64,000 bases of DNA, taken from Microbacterium murale (GTDB lineage: Bacteria > Actinomycetota > Actinomycetes > Actinomycetales > Microbacteriaceae). The DNA lies in the NCBI RefSeq assembly GCF_030815955.1, contig NZ_JAUSXK010000001.1, forward strand, positions 3,348,001-3,412,000, given 5' to 3'. Below, piece after piece: positions 1-8,993 of the stretch. The notes under the pieces are model-generated. The model did not search any database. It had not been told where the DNA came from and saw only the letters and a list, made by a program, of their open reading frames with translations. The position numbers and the translations under genes were made by a program. Position 1 is the first letter of the stretch, and each line of letters begins with the position of its first letter.

Positions 1-746
1 ATGTTGATCTCCTTACCCTGCCGGATCAGGGTCGAGAAGATCGAGAGGATGCCGGTGTACGGGTTCTTCAGAGATTGTCCCGGCCCGTACACGTTCTGGT
101 AGCGCACCGAAGTCGACTCGATCCCGATCGTCGGAGCGACGGTCATGATCAGCGACTCCTGCATCTGCTTGGTGATGCCGTATACGGACGACGGATGCAA
201 CAGTGCCGACTCGTCGGTCGGAATCAGCGTCAGCGTCCCTTCGCCCGGCTCGTGAACATCGAAATCACCCGAGGCCATGTCGGCGTCCGCCCGGTGGCCC
301 GGGTACACCACTTTGCCGTCTTCGGTGCGGTAGGCGCCTTCACCGTATATCGATCGGGACGATGCGATCACGATTCGGCGGACCGAATGCTCCTCGTTGG
401 CGAGGAGGTCGAGCAGCTTGGAGGTGCCCCCGACATTCGTCGTCGTGTAGCGGTCGATCTCGTACATCGACTGGCCCGTGCCGGTCTCGGCGGCGAGATG
501 GATGACGATCGTGGCATCCTTCAGCGCGCCTCGCAGGTCGTCGGTCGAGGTGACGCTGCCTTCTATCACGGTCGCGACTTCGCTGACGTCGCGGAGCAGG
601 GGAGAGGTGGTGGCGGGATCGTCACCGTGCACCTGCGGCGCCAGCGTGTCCAGGACCGTCACGCGGTGCCCGTCGCGCGCGAAGCGTCGCGCCAGATGCG
701 AGCCGATGAAGCCCGCGCCGCCGGTGATGAGTACCTGTTCGGTCAT
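1..746 (-). CDS. NAD-dependent epimerase/dehydratase, 3' end cut by the window
   Basis: Reading frame on the minus strand that starts at the ATG at 746 and is still open at base 1, so the C-terminus is missing. The first residues read MTEQVLITGGAGFIGSHLA, the GxxGxxG Rossmann motif of extended short-chain dehydrogenases, and SSVYGITK carries the catalytic YxxxK pair. These enzymes act on nucleotide sugars in the cytoplasm as 4-epimerases, dehydratases or decarboxylases; the exact substrate cannot be told. It lies 22 bp behind the GT2 gene on the same strand, so the two probably form an operon supplying and using one sugar of the surface glycan. A GAGAGG ribosome site precedes the ATG. Confidence 0.9.
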   Translation of the reverse strand, partial: MTEQVLITGGAGFIGSHLARRFARDGHRVTVLDTLAPQVHGDDPATTSPLLRDVSEVATVIEGSVTSTDDLRGALKDATIVIHLAAETGTGQSMYEIDRYTTTNVGGTSKLLDLLANEEHSVRRIVIASSRSIYGEGAYRTEDGKVVYPGHRADADMASGDFDVHEPGEGTLTLIPTDESALLHPSSVYGITKQMQESLIMTVAPTIGIESTSVRYQNVYGPGQSLKNPYTGILSIFSTLIRQGKEIN

Positions 747-768
747 GGGGGAGAGCCTCTCGGATGCG

Positions 769-1653
769 TCAGACGGCGAAGATATGAGCCAGAGTCGACT
801 TTAGCCCAGCCCTGTCGCCGTGCCGCAGAACGCCGGGCAGCTCGGTCACGGCGTGCAGGCGGCCCATCAGCCGCACACGCGCCACTCGGGCGGTACGACG
901 CCAGCCTCTGTCCGTGGCGAGTTCGCGAGCGGTGCGGTAGTACTCCCGCTCATCGCGGAAGCGTCGGCCATCCATCAGCGTCTTCTGCGAGGCACTCGAG
1001 CCGTGCCGCCGATATGAGAACGCCAACGTCGGTGTGTAGACCAGCGATCCGCCGTCGAACGCGATGTCGATCAGCAGCGCGAGGTCCTGGATGATCGGCA
1101 GACCCTCACGGAAGTCGATGCGCTGCAGCGTCTCGGTACGGAACGTGAGGGACGGCCAGTACAGCCAGTCGCCACGCAGCAGGCTGGTCGCCATCTGCTC
1201 GCCGGTCAGTACGGTTTCGCCGCCACGCGGCGTCAGCACTCCTCGCTTGACACGGTCCGCGAGCGGGCGGATCACCTTGCCGTGCTCATCGATGACCTCC
1301 GCACCAGGCTGGATCACGTCGACATCCGGATGCCGCTCGATCACGTCCGAGATCACGTCGACATAGTTGGGATGCAGCAGATCATCGCACCCGAGGATCG
1401 TGATGTACGAACCCGACGCGCGACGGATCGCCTCGCGGTAGTTCTCCGTTATGCCGAGGTTGGTCTCGTTGCGCAGGTAGGTGATGCGCGGGTCCGGCTC
1501 GGCCCGCAGACGCTCGCCGACCGAGGCATCGGGGTAGCAGTCGTCGATGATCGTCAGCTCCCAGTCCGGGCTGCGTTGAGCGCGCACGGAGTCGATCGCG
1601 GCGAACAGGAGGTCGGGGTCGCCCCAGAAGGGCACGAAGATCTGCAGGGTCAT
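769..1653 (-). CDS. Glycosyltransferase family 2
   Basis: A 294-residue GT-A fold enzyme. The N-terminus (MTLQIFVPFWGDPDLLFAAI) is the usual nucleotide-binding strand, TIIDDCYPDAS the second motif, and ILGCDDLLHPNY holds the DxD-like metal site at about residue 95. No membrane segment is evident, so it should act at the cytoplasmic face on a lipid-linked acceptor. It is the first gene of a minus-strand pair with the truncated epimerase and is divergent from the gtrB-type gene. The start at 1653 has no good ribosome site, but a TAGACT hexamer sits 9 bp ahead. Donor and acceptor are unknown. Confidence 0.9.
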   Translation of the reverse strand: MTLQIFVPFWGDPDLLFAAIDSVRAQRSPDWELTIIDDCYPDASVGERLRAEPDPRITYLRNETNLGITENYREAIRRASGSYITILGCDDLLHPNYVDVISDVIERHPDVDVIQPGAEVIDEHGKVIRPLADRVKRGVLTPRGGETVLTGEQMATSLLRGDWLYWPSLTFRTETLQRIDFREGLPIIQDLALLIDIAFDGGSLVYTPTLAFSYRRHGSSASQKTLMDGRRFRDEREYYRTARELATDRGWRRTARVARVRLMGRLHAVTELPGVLRHGDRAGLKSTLAHIFAV

Positions 1654-1662
1654 GGCGGTTCC

Positions 1663-1668
1663 AGTCTA
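1663..1668 (-). promoter_or_regulatory. Possible -10 element, GT2 gene
   Basis: Minus-strand TAGACT ends 9 bp before the ATG at 1653. It fits the TANNNT pattern seen before many starts in this window; a leaderless or near-leaderless transcript is inferred. Confidence 0.4.
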
Positions 1669-1688
1669 GATACTTCGTGCTGCGCGAC

Positions 1689-1753
1689 CGCCGATACGAT
1701 GGTTCCCATGGATCCTCTCGTCGTGTGCTCGGGCTTCGTCGGCCTCACCGTCG
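1689..1753 (+). repeat. Copy of the glf promoter and 5' end
   Basis: These 65 bases align without gaps to 4682-4746, the promoter and first codons of glf, with 7 mismatches counted by eye (about 89% identity). Both copies have the same orientation and bracket the GtrB/GtrA/GT-C cassette. Similarity stops after codon 16, so this is a fragment and not a second glf. Confidence 0.85.
1695..1700 (+). promoter_or_regulatory. -10 element carried on the glf-derived repeat
   Basis: TACGAT lies 7 bp before the ATG at 1708, exactly as in the intact glf copy (4688-4693, ATG 4701). It would start transcription at the remnant ATG and drive the GtrB/GtrA/GT-C cassette. Confidence 0.55.
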
Positions 1754-1779
1754 TGCGCCCAGCGAAAGGCGTTGCGTGA
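1708..1779 (+). pseudogene. glf 5' remnant, now a 23-residue leader ORF
   Basis: The frame ATG..TGA encodes MDPLVVCSGFVGLTVV and then unrelated residues; the glf protein begins [16 protein letters not shown]. It is therefore a decayed copy of the glf start; the conserved Gly of the FAD motif is now Cys. Its TGA (1777-1779) overlaps the GTG start of the next gene (1776) as GTGA, the arrangement typical of translational coupling. It may act only as a leader that delivers ribosomes to gtrB. An alternative upstream ATG at 1699 is in the same frame. Confidence 0.75.
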
Positions 1780-2783
1780 AGAGCCACCCGTTGAAGTCGA
1801 TCTCGATCCTCGTTCCGATGTTCAATGAGGCCGCAGTGCTGCCTCTCTTCTTCGAGACGGTGGAGAAGGTTCTCGCGGAACTACCTGAATATCGCTTCGG
1901 GTATCTGTTCGTGGATGACGGCAGCACCGACGGCTCGGCAGACTTCGTTCGCGAGCTCGCCCGACGAGACTCCCGTATCTCCTTGGTGGTGCTCAGCCGG
2001 AACTTCGGCAAGGAACGAGCGATGCTCGCCGGGCTGGATGTCACCGAGGCAGACGCAACGATCGTGATCGACGCGGATCTGCAGGACCCGCCTTCGCTGA
2101 TTCCGCGAATGCTCGCTCTCTGGGAAGAGGGCTGGCAGGACGTCTACGCGCAACGCAGTTCCCGTGCTGGCGAGAGCTGGCTCAAGCGATCGACGTCGCG
2201 CTGGTACTACCGGGTACTGCAGTCTGTGAGCCGGGTGAGCATCCAGGCCGACACGGGGGACTTCCGTCTCCTCGATCGGGAGTGCGTGATGGCACTACGG
2301 CTGTATCGCGAATCCGAGCGAAACATGAAGGCGCTCTTCTCTCTGGTGGGTTTCCGCAAGATCGCTGTTCCGTTCGACCGTGATCGACGCGCGGCAGGAG
2401 GCACGAAGTTCAACTACTGGAAGCTCAGCAACCTCGCAGTCGACGGCATCACGTCATTCACCACGCTTCCCCTGCGGTTGTCTTCGATCATCGGCGTGAT
2501 CGTGTCCCTGGCGGCATTCGTCTACCTTGTCGTCATCGTCGTGAGAGCGCTCATTCCGGGTGGGGAGTCGGTTGCGGGTTACCCGTCGCTCATGGCGGTG
2601 ATCCTGTTTCTCGGCGGCGTTCAGCTGATGTCGTTGGGCGTCATCGGCGAGTACATCGCGCGGATCTTCAGCGAGACGAAGGCGCGTCCGGTCTACCTCA
2701 CCAGCGAGGTTCGGCTGGGCACCCCGGGGATCATTAACCAGCGTGGATCCGAAGTCCCCGGCGGCACCGATCTCGATGGTTGA
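1776..2783 (+). CDS. GtrB/DPM-type polyprenyl-phosphate glycosyltransferase
   Basis: 335 residues from the GTG at 1776, chosen because GAAAGG lies 6 bp upstream and the frame begins with the GT2 strand ISILVPMFNEAAVLP. DDGSTDGS and DADLQDPP (the DxD metal site) are typical of dolichol-phosphate-mannose synthase and GtrB/ArnC-like enzymes, and two hydrophobic segments lie near the C-terminus. Such enzymes load one sugar onto undecaprenyl phosphate at the cytoplasmic face. The next two genes encode a GtrA flippase and a GT-C enzyme, completing a three-part glycan-modifying system. The sugar is unknown. A longer frame reaches back to 1677, but it runs through the glf remnant. Confidence 0.92.
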   Translation: MKSHPLKSISILVPMFNEAAVLPLFFETVEKVLAELPEYRFGYLFVDDGSTDGSADFVRELARRDSRISLVVLSRNFGKERAMLAGLDVTEADATIVIDADLQDPPSLIPRMLALWEEGWQDVYAQRSSRAGESWLKRSTSRWYYRVLQSVSRVSIQADTGDFRLLDRECVMALRLYRESERNMKALFSLVGFRKIAVPFDRDRRAAGGTKFNYWKLSNLAVDGITSFTTLPLRLSSIIGVIVSLAAFVYLVVIVVRALIPGGESVAGYPSLMAVILFLGGVQLMSLGVIGEYIARIFSETKARPVYLTSEVRLGTPGIINQRGSEVPGGTDLDG

Positions 2784-3195
2784 AAGCAGGAGTGCGCGTT
2801 TCATCCTCGTCGGCCTGCTCAACACGTCGATCGATTTCGCGATCCTGTTCCTGCTGACTCGGCTCGGGGTGGGGATCTTCGTCGCCAACATGATCTCGAC
2901 CAGCGTCGCGCTCGTCTTCAGCTTCTTCGCGAACCGCTCGATCACCTTCCGGGCAGGGGGAGACAAGAGAGTTCAGATTATGAAGTTCGCCGCGGTGACC
3001 CTTGCTGCTTTGTGGCTCGTGCAGCCTGCGATCATCGGAGTCGTCTCGATGCTCCTGGGCGGTCTCATGGCCGAGCCACTGGTCCTTCTCGTCGGTAAGG
3101 GGTGCGCGACGATCGTGTCGATGATCTGGAACTACTTCCTGTACGCATGGTTCGTGTTCCCGTCGGCAGCAGAGCCTCGAGGAGTCCGCGAGTGA
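2776..3195 (+). CDS. GtrA family membrane protein (candidate flippase)
   Basis: 139 residues with four predicted membrane segments, beginning MVESRSARFILVGLLNTSID. RFxxVGxxNT..D is the family hallmark. GtrA proteins are thought to flip undecaprenyl-phosphate-linked sugars across the membrane. The ATG at 2776 overlaps the preceding gene by 8 bp; a GTG at 2743 would add 11 proline-rich residues and is less likely. The stop overlaps the next start as GTGA, so the three genes are tightly coupled. Confidence 0.88.
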   Translation: MVESRSARFILVGLLNTSIDFAILFLLTRLGVGIFVANMISTSVALVFSFFANRSITFRAGGDKRVQIMKFAAVTLAALWLVQPAIIGVVSMLLGGLMAEPLVLLVGKGCATIVSMIWNYFLYAWFVFPSAAEPRGVRE

Positions 3196-4637
3196 CTCGG
3201 TCGGCGGGCGTGTTCCTGCGCTGGACGATCGCGGGACTGATCGCGCTGGTCTTCCTCGTGTTCATGTCACCGACGACGAGCTTCTTCAACACCGTCTATG
3301 GCGGTGATTCCGCGATCTTCCGCGTGATCGGCAGCGCGATGCACCGCGGACAGGAGCTCTACGTCGACGTATGGGATCACAAGGGTCCCACCTTGTTCTT
3401 CGTCGAATGGCTGGGTCAGGTGGTTCACGAGGGGCGGCTCGGCATCTTCGCTCTGCAGGTCGTGTCACTGACCGTGTCTCTCGCCCTCATCATGTCGATC
3501 GCGCGGCGATTCACGTCTGTTCTCGGCACGGCCGGGATCCTGGCACTCGTGCTCGCGGTGCTTTCGTACACCTTCGAAGGCGGCAACCTCTCGGAGGAGT
3601 TCTCGCTCCCGTTCATCATCTTCGTCCTCTATGGTGCAGTCCGCGTGCTCGCCGACGACGAGAAGCCGGGCAGTGCACGCGAGATGATCCTGCTCGCAGG
3701 GATGGGCTGCGCCTTCGCGTTCACCTTCTTCATTCGGGCGAACAACGCCATGCCCATCGCGGGCATTTTCGCCGGCCTTCTCATCCAACTGATCCTGCGA
3801 CGCGCTCCGGTCGTCAAGCGCTTCGCCATCGCCGTGGTCGGCTTCATCCTGATGACCGGAGCGATCGTCGGCTGGTTCGCTCTACGGGGAACCCTGGACG
3901 ACATGCTCAACGCGACGTTCTGGTTCAACCTGCGCTACCTCGACGATGCTTCCTCGCGCTCCAAGGCACTCGCTTACGTGCTCACGGTCGTGCTCACGGT
4001 CGCGATGGCGGGTGCGGGAGTCATCGGGCAACTGCTGCGATTCGGTGCGCGGAGGTCGATTTGGGTTCTGGGCGTGATGCTGGGAGTCACTTCGGTCTAC
4101 GCGGTGCTGTCGCCCACGACGTCGTACGCGCATTACCTGACGCTGATCATCCCATTGGTCGTCCTGGGGGGCGTCATGCTGATGCACGCACTGGGTCCAC
4201 GATCGAGGAACATCATCGCCGTCATCATGATCGCCGCTTCGTCGGCGACGATCATGCACCAGGTGCCGAGCGCGATCAGGTACTACGGCGCTGTGCGCGA
4301 CGTCGAGGCTTCCTATCAGGGGCAACTCGATGACGTGCTGTCCGACGTACCCGAGAGTCGACGTGCTGAGGTCTTCCCCTGGTCGCTCCCCGCGACGTAC
4401 TACCTGATGACCGACACCCTGCCGACGTACAAGTACTTCATCACCCAACCGTGGTGGGGGACCATCGATTCGCGGGTCGTCACGGACACGGTCGCGCATA
4501 TCGAGCAGTCGCGACCGGAATGGGTTCTCATCCCCGCGACCGGTGCCGGAGACCCTGCGCTGCAGGGCCTGCTGGACAGCGAATACACCTCAGTGCGGGT
4601 GACCGACCGTTTCGAGTTGTTCGCGCTCGAGCGGTGA
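3192..4637 (+). CDS. GT-C type membrane glycosyltransferase
   Basis: 481 residues starting at the GTG that overlaps the gtrA stop (GTGA). There are about ten hydrophobic segments. The first extracytoplasmic loop has GGDSAIFRVIGSAM and WDHKGP, matching the acidic first loop of ArnT/PMT-like GT-C enzymes that use polyprenyl-phosphate sugars outside the cell. The C-terminal 130 residues look like a soluble outer domain. In position and size it corresponds to the serotype-specific third gene of Gtr cassettes. The acceptor is probably the glycan made by the neighbouring galactofuranan genes, which is inference. Confidence 0.82.
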   Translation: MTRSAGVFLRWTIAGLIALVFLVFMSPTTSFFNTVYGGDSAIFRVIGSAMHRGQELYVDVWDHKGPTLFFVEWLGQVVHEGRLGIFALQVVSLTVSLALIMSIARRFTSVLGTAGILALVLAVLSYTFEGGNLSEEFSLPFIIFVLYGAVRVLADDEKPGSAREMILLAGMGCAFAFTFFIRANNAMPIAGIFAGLLIQLILRRAPVVKRFAIAVVGFILMTGAIVGWFALRGTLDDMLNATFWFNLRYLDDASSRSKALAYVLTVVLTVAMAGAGVIGQLLRFGARRSIWVLGVMLGVTSVYAVLSPTTSYAHYLTLIIPLVVLGGVMLMHALGPRSRNIIAVIMIAASSATIMHQVPSAIRYYGAVRDVEASYQGQLDDVLSDVPESRRAEVFPWSLPATYYLMTDTLPTYKYFITQPWWGTIDSRVVTDTVAHIEQSRPEWVLIPATGAGDPALQGLLDSEYTSVRVTDRFELFALER

Positions 4638-4664
4638 TCGTGTCGGCCGCGCTCGTGGTGCTGA

Positions 4665-5837
<1,173 letters not shown>

Positions 5838-5847
5838 GCTCGGAACT

Positions 5848-6648
5848 GTGAGTCACGCTGCTGTCGGGGCGCCGGGTACGCCCCGGCGATACCTGCATTC
5901 GCTGTGGCTGCTGTCCGCCCGCGACCTGAAGGTCCGCTACGCCACCAGTTGGCTCGGCTACCTGTGGTCTGTGCTCGACCCGCTGATCATGAGCGGGATC
6001 TACTGGTTCGTCTTCACCCAGGTGTTCCACCGGGACAAGATCGGCGAACAGCCGTACATCGTGTTCCTCATCCTCGCTCTGCTGCCGTGGGTATGGTTCA
6101 ACACCTCGGTCTCAGATTTCACGCGCGCGTTCCGCAGAGACGCCAGACTGGTGCGTTCGACGTCGATCCCGCGTTCGATCTGGGTCAACCGCATCGTGCT
6201 GAGCAAGGGACTCGAGTTCCTCTTCTCCATCCCTGTGCTCGCGATGTTCATCATCTTCAACGCGGACAAGATCACCGTCGGCTGGTCGCTGCTGTGGTTC
6301 CCCGTCGCCATCGTCCTTCAGATGATGCTGCTCGTCGGGCTGGGGCTGCTCGTTGCTCCTCTGTGCGTGCTCTACGCCGATCTGGAACGCACCACGGCAT
6401 TGATTCTTCGCGCTCTGTTCTACGCGTCCCCGGTGATCTACAGTGTCAACGACCTTCCCGCCCCCTTCGACACGATCAGCGCGTTCAATCCGCTTTCCGG
6501 CATCTTCACGCTCTATCGGGTCGGATTCTTCCCTGACCAGTGGCACACGATGACCATCCTGATCAGCGTCGTCATGACGATCTGCATCTTCGTCCTGGGG
6601 CTCTGGGTGTTCCGTTCCCTCGAACGTTCCGTGTTGAAGGAGCTGTGA
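5848..6648 (+). CDS. wzm: Polysaccharide ABC exporter permease (Wzm/TagG type)
   Basis: 266 residues with six predicted membrane segments of the ABC-2 family. The sequence WLLSARDLKVRYATSWLGY..VLDPL is the characteristic N-terminal helix and first membrane entry of O-antigen and teichoic-acid exporters. With the ATPase that follows (starts overlap at TGATG) it should move lipid-linked glycan across the membrane. Because it follows glf directly, the cargo is probably the galactofuranan, as for Wzm-Wzt in mycobacteria. The GTG start has only weak ribosome-site similarity but the -10 spacing of a leaderless mRNA. Confidence 0.93.
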   Translation: MSHAAVGAPGTPRRYLHSLWLLSARDLKVRYATSWLGYLWSVLDPLIMSGIYWFVFTQVFHRDKIGEQPYIVFLILALLPWVWFNTSVSDFTRAFRRDARLVRSTSIPRSIWVNRIVLSKGLEFLFSIPVLAMFIIFNADKITVGWSLLWFPVAIVLQMMLLVGLGLLVAPLCVLYADLERTTALILRALFYASPVIYSVNDLPAPFDTISAFNPLSGIFTLYRVGFFPDQWHTMTILISVVMTICIFVLGLWVFRSLERSVLKEL

Positions 6649-7388
6649 TGGTCGCTGCGATCGAGGTCGATGGCCTGGGTGTTCGGTTCCGCCGCAATCG
6701 TCGGGGACGCCGGAGCTTCAAGGATCTGTTCGCCGGATCATCGCGTCGCAACCGGCCGGGGGAGTTCTGGGCTCTGCGGGATGTCTCTTTCACAGTGCAA
6801 CCGGGCGAGTCGATCGGCGTCGTCGGACGCAACGGGCAGGGAAAGTCCACGCTGCTGCGTCTGGTCGCCGGCGTGCTCCTCCCTGATGAGGGGGCGGTCG
6901 CGGTGAATGGCGGCGTCGCACCGCTCATCGAGATCACCGGTGGTTTCGTCGGCGATCTCACGGTGCGCGAGAACGTGCGGCTCACCGCTGGGCTGCATGG
7001 GATGTCCAAGGCGGAGGTCAGTCGGCGCTACGACGACATCATCCAGTTCGCGGAGCTCGAAGACTTCCAGGATGCGCCGTACAAGCATCTGTCGAACGGC
7101 ATGAAGGTGCGTCTCGCGTTCTCGGTCGTATCGCAGCTCGATGAGCCGATCCTGCTGGTCGACGAAGTCCTCGCGGTCGGCGACAAGGCTTTTCGCGACA
7201 AGTGCTACAAGCGCATCGACGAGTTGCTCGCGGATGGACGCACGCTGTTCTTCGTCAGCCACAACGAACGCGACCTGCGTCGCTTCTGCACGCGCGGGCT
7301 GTATCTCAACAAGGGCGCACTCGTGCTGGATGCCGGCATCAACGAGGTGCTCGACCGCTACAACGAAGACTCGGCGTCGGCCGCCTGA
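6648..7388 (+). CDS. wzt: Polysaccharide ABC exporter ATPase (Wzt/TagH type)
   Basis: 246 residues starting at the ATG that overlaps the permease stop, with AAGGAG 5 bp ahead. Walker A is GRNGQGKST, the signature is LSNGMKVRLAF, and Walker B is ILLVDEVLAVGD, the form typical of polysaccharide exporters. The N-terminus carries a basic insert (FRRNRRGRRSFKDLF). There is no C-terminal carbohydrate-binding domain, so export should not depend on a chain-end cap as it does in long Wzt proteins. It is convergent with the minus-strand membrane protein gene. Confidence 0.94.
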   Translation: MVAAIEVDGLGVRFRRNRRGRRSFKDLFAGSSRRNRPGEFWALRDVSFTVQPGESIGVVGRNGQGKSTLLRLVAGVLLPDEGAVAVNGGVAPLIEITGGFVGDLTVRENVRLTAGLHGMSKAEVSRRYDDIIQFAELEDFQDAPYKHLSNGMKVRLAFSVVSQLDEPILLVDEVLAVGDKAFRDKCYKRIDELLADGRTLFFVSHNERDLRRFCTRGLYLNKGALVLDAGINEVLDRYNEDSASAA

Positions 7389-7397
7389 GCTGGTCCG

Positions 7398-7413
7398 CGG
7401 CCGTGACCGGCCG
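7398..7413. terminator. Weak hairpin between convergent genes
   Basis: CGGCCG-tgac-CGGCCG lies in the 46-bp gap between the wzt stop (7388) and the minus-strand stop at 7435. A six-pair stem without a long T run; terminator function is a guess. Confidence 0.3.
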
Positions 7414-7434
7414 GCTTCACTCTTGGCGTTCGAT

Positions 7435-8031
7435 TCAGAGGCCGACGAGGGTACGGAGCTCCTGCAGTGCGGCGGCGGCCGCGTCCATGGCGCCCTGCGT
7501 GTCGGAGCCGCTCTCTATCGCGCCGCGGAGCTCACCGAGCCGTGCACTGTATTGTCCGACGGACTCGTACCACGTCGATGAGATCGAGCTCGGAGCCGCA
7601 GCATCCGACAGGCGACCGGCATCCTGCTGAAGCGAATCGACGACCTGAGCGGCCTCTTCACCACTCGACCCGGCCGCGATCGAGAGCCCGGTCACGGCAT
7701 CGTCGAGACGCGGCTGCACCTGAGCGGCGAAAGTCGCGAGGTCGGGGTCCGGAACCGGCGGCGGCGTGGTCTCCGGGGGCGCTGTCGGCTCGGGTGTCGG
7801 CATCACAGTCGGCGTCGGCGTCGGGCTCGGGGTAGGCGTCGCCGTCTTTGTCGCGGTCGGGCTCGGCGTCGGTGCAGGGTCGCTTCCCCGGGGAAGGAAG
7901 AAGAACAGCAGCGCGCCGACGACGGCCACTGCCAGCACGGACAATCCGACGATCAACCAGACGCGACCCTTGTTGCTCTTCTTCTCCTCGGGGAAGATCC
8001 ACTCGGCTCGGGGCTGCTGCTCGTCGCTCAT
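7435..8031 (-). CDS. Membrane-anchored protein with Pro/Thr stalk, unknown function
   Basis: 198 residues from the ATG at 8031, which overlaps the stop of the GT2 gene upstream (ATGA). Order: a charged cytoplasmic start (MSDEQQPRAEWIFPEEKK), one membrane helix at about residues 22-44, a stalk of repeated Pro/Thr/Ser (about 50-95) and a soluble outer domain rich in Ala, Gln and Ser that looks helical. The tight coupling to the two galactofuranosyltransferase-like genes suggests a role at the outer face in handling or anchoring the same glycan. I recognise no family, and this role is inferred from context only. Confidence 0.8.
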   Translation of the reverse strand: MSDEQQPRAEWIFPEEKKSNKGRVWLIVGLSVLAVAVVGALLFFFLPRGSDPAPTPSPTATKTATPTPSPTPTPTVMPTPEPTAPPETTPPPVPDPDLATFAAQVQPRLDDAVTGLSIAAGSSGEEAAQVVDSLQQDAGRLSDAAAPSSISSTWYESVGQYSARLGELRGAIESGSDTQGAMDAAAAALQELRTLVGL

Positions 8032-8993
8032 CAGTTCTCCAACGCCGGCATGGGCTTCCAGGTGCGGTCGCGTCCGATCTTGCCACCGTCTCGGATGCCA
8101 CGGAACAGATTGCTCGTGCCTCGAACAGTGCGCTCGACGAAGAGCAGCCGGATGAGTTCCTTGAAGAACGTCGCCGTGGTGCCCAGTCCGAACAGCACGG
8201 GGTTGTAGACGCCGTGTTCGCGATAGTACTTCTTGATGAACGCGCGGTTGCGCATGATGTAGTACCGGTATGCGTTGCTCGACGCGTTCATGTGGCGCAC
8301 GCCCATGTCCCACTGCTTGATCTCGCGGGTGCGGCGCAGCACGAATTCGTTCACGATCACAGCCGTGGTGAGCCGTGAAGCCAGCCAGCCGTACATCTGG
8401 TCATCCCAGTAGATGAAGAAGCGATGGTCGGGGAGACCGATCTGAGTGACGATCGAGCGGTGGATGAACATGCCCTCGAAGCATCCGCTGTTCATCTCCT
8501 TGAAGTTCGACGCGTCGAAGCCCGCAGGAGCGAAGGGGATCGGAATGCCCATTCGTTCGGCGATCCGGTACTGCCAGTAGAACTCGCTGCCGTCGTAGTC
8601 GTATCGACGTCCCTGGATGCTCTTGAAGCGGGGTGTCCACGCGCCCATGCGTTCAAGGCCGTCCGGAATCACCTCGACGTCGTCATCCATCATCCAGATC
8701 CACTCGGAGCCCAAGTCGTAGGCCGTGCGCATGCCCTCGCTGAAACCGCCCGACCCGCCGGTGTTGGTCTCGAGCTTGCGGTACACGATCTCCGTGCCGA
8801 CGCGTTCACGGAACGAATCGACGACATCTGTCGTGTCGTCGACGGAGGCGTTGTCGATGATCACGACGTGTCCGGGCTTCGGATCCATCACGGTGATGCT
8901 GTCGAGCAGCCGTGTGAGCAGATGCGATCGGTTGTACGTGACGATCACGATCGTCGCCGTCGCCGGATCGAATGCAGCGGGCGCCGCGGTCAT
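8031..8993 (-). CDS. GT2 glycosyltransferase, GlfT1-like
   Basis: 320 residues. GT-A strand IVIVTYNRSHLL, then NTGGSGGFSEGM, the DDD metal site at residues 103-105 (WMMDDDVEV) and YWDDQMYGW at about 195-201, the acid/base region. The same set of motifs is found in the mycobacterial galactofuranosyltransferases; the size is close to GlfT1 (about 300 residues), which adds the first galactofuranose units to the lipid-linked linker. It is coupled by ATGA overlaps both to the GlfT2-like gene before it and to the membrane protein after it. A rhamnosyltransferase is the main alternative. Confidence 0.88.
   Translation of the reverse strand: MTAAPAAFDPATATIVIVTYNRSHLLTRLLDSITVMDPKPGHVVIIDNASVDDTTDVVDSFRERVGTEIVYRKLETNTGGSGGFSEGMRTAYDLGSEWIWMMDDDVEVIPDGLERMGAWTPRFKSIQGRRYDYDGSEFYWQYRIAERMGIPIPFAPAGFDASNFKEMNSGCFEGMFIHRSIVTQIGLPDHRFFIYWDDQMYGWLASRLTTAVIVNEFVLRRTREIKQWDMGVRHMNASSNAYRYYIMRNRAFIKKYYREHGVYNPVLFGLGTTATFFKELIRLLFVERTVRGTSNLFRGIRDGGKIGRDRTWKPMPALEN

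Noticed and set aside
7755..7875. Short repeated units that might suggest a CRISPR or minisatellite
   Set aside because: They are codons for the Pro/Thr stalk of the membrane protein gene; spacing is irregular and no spacers exist.
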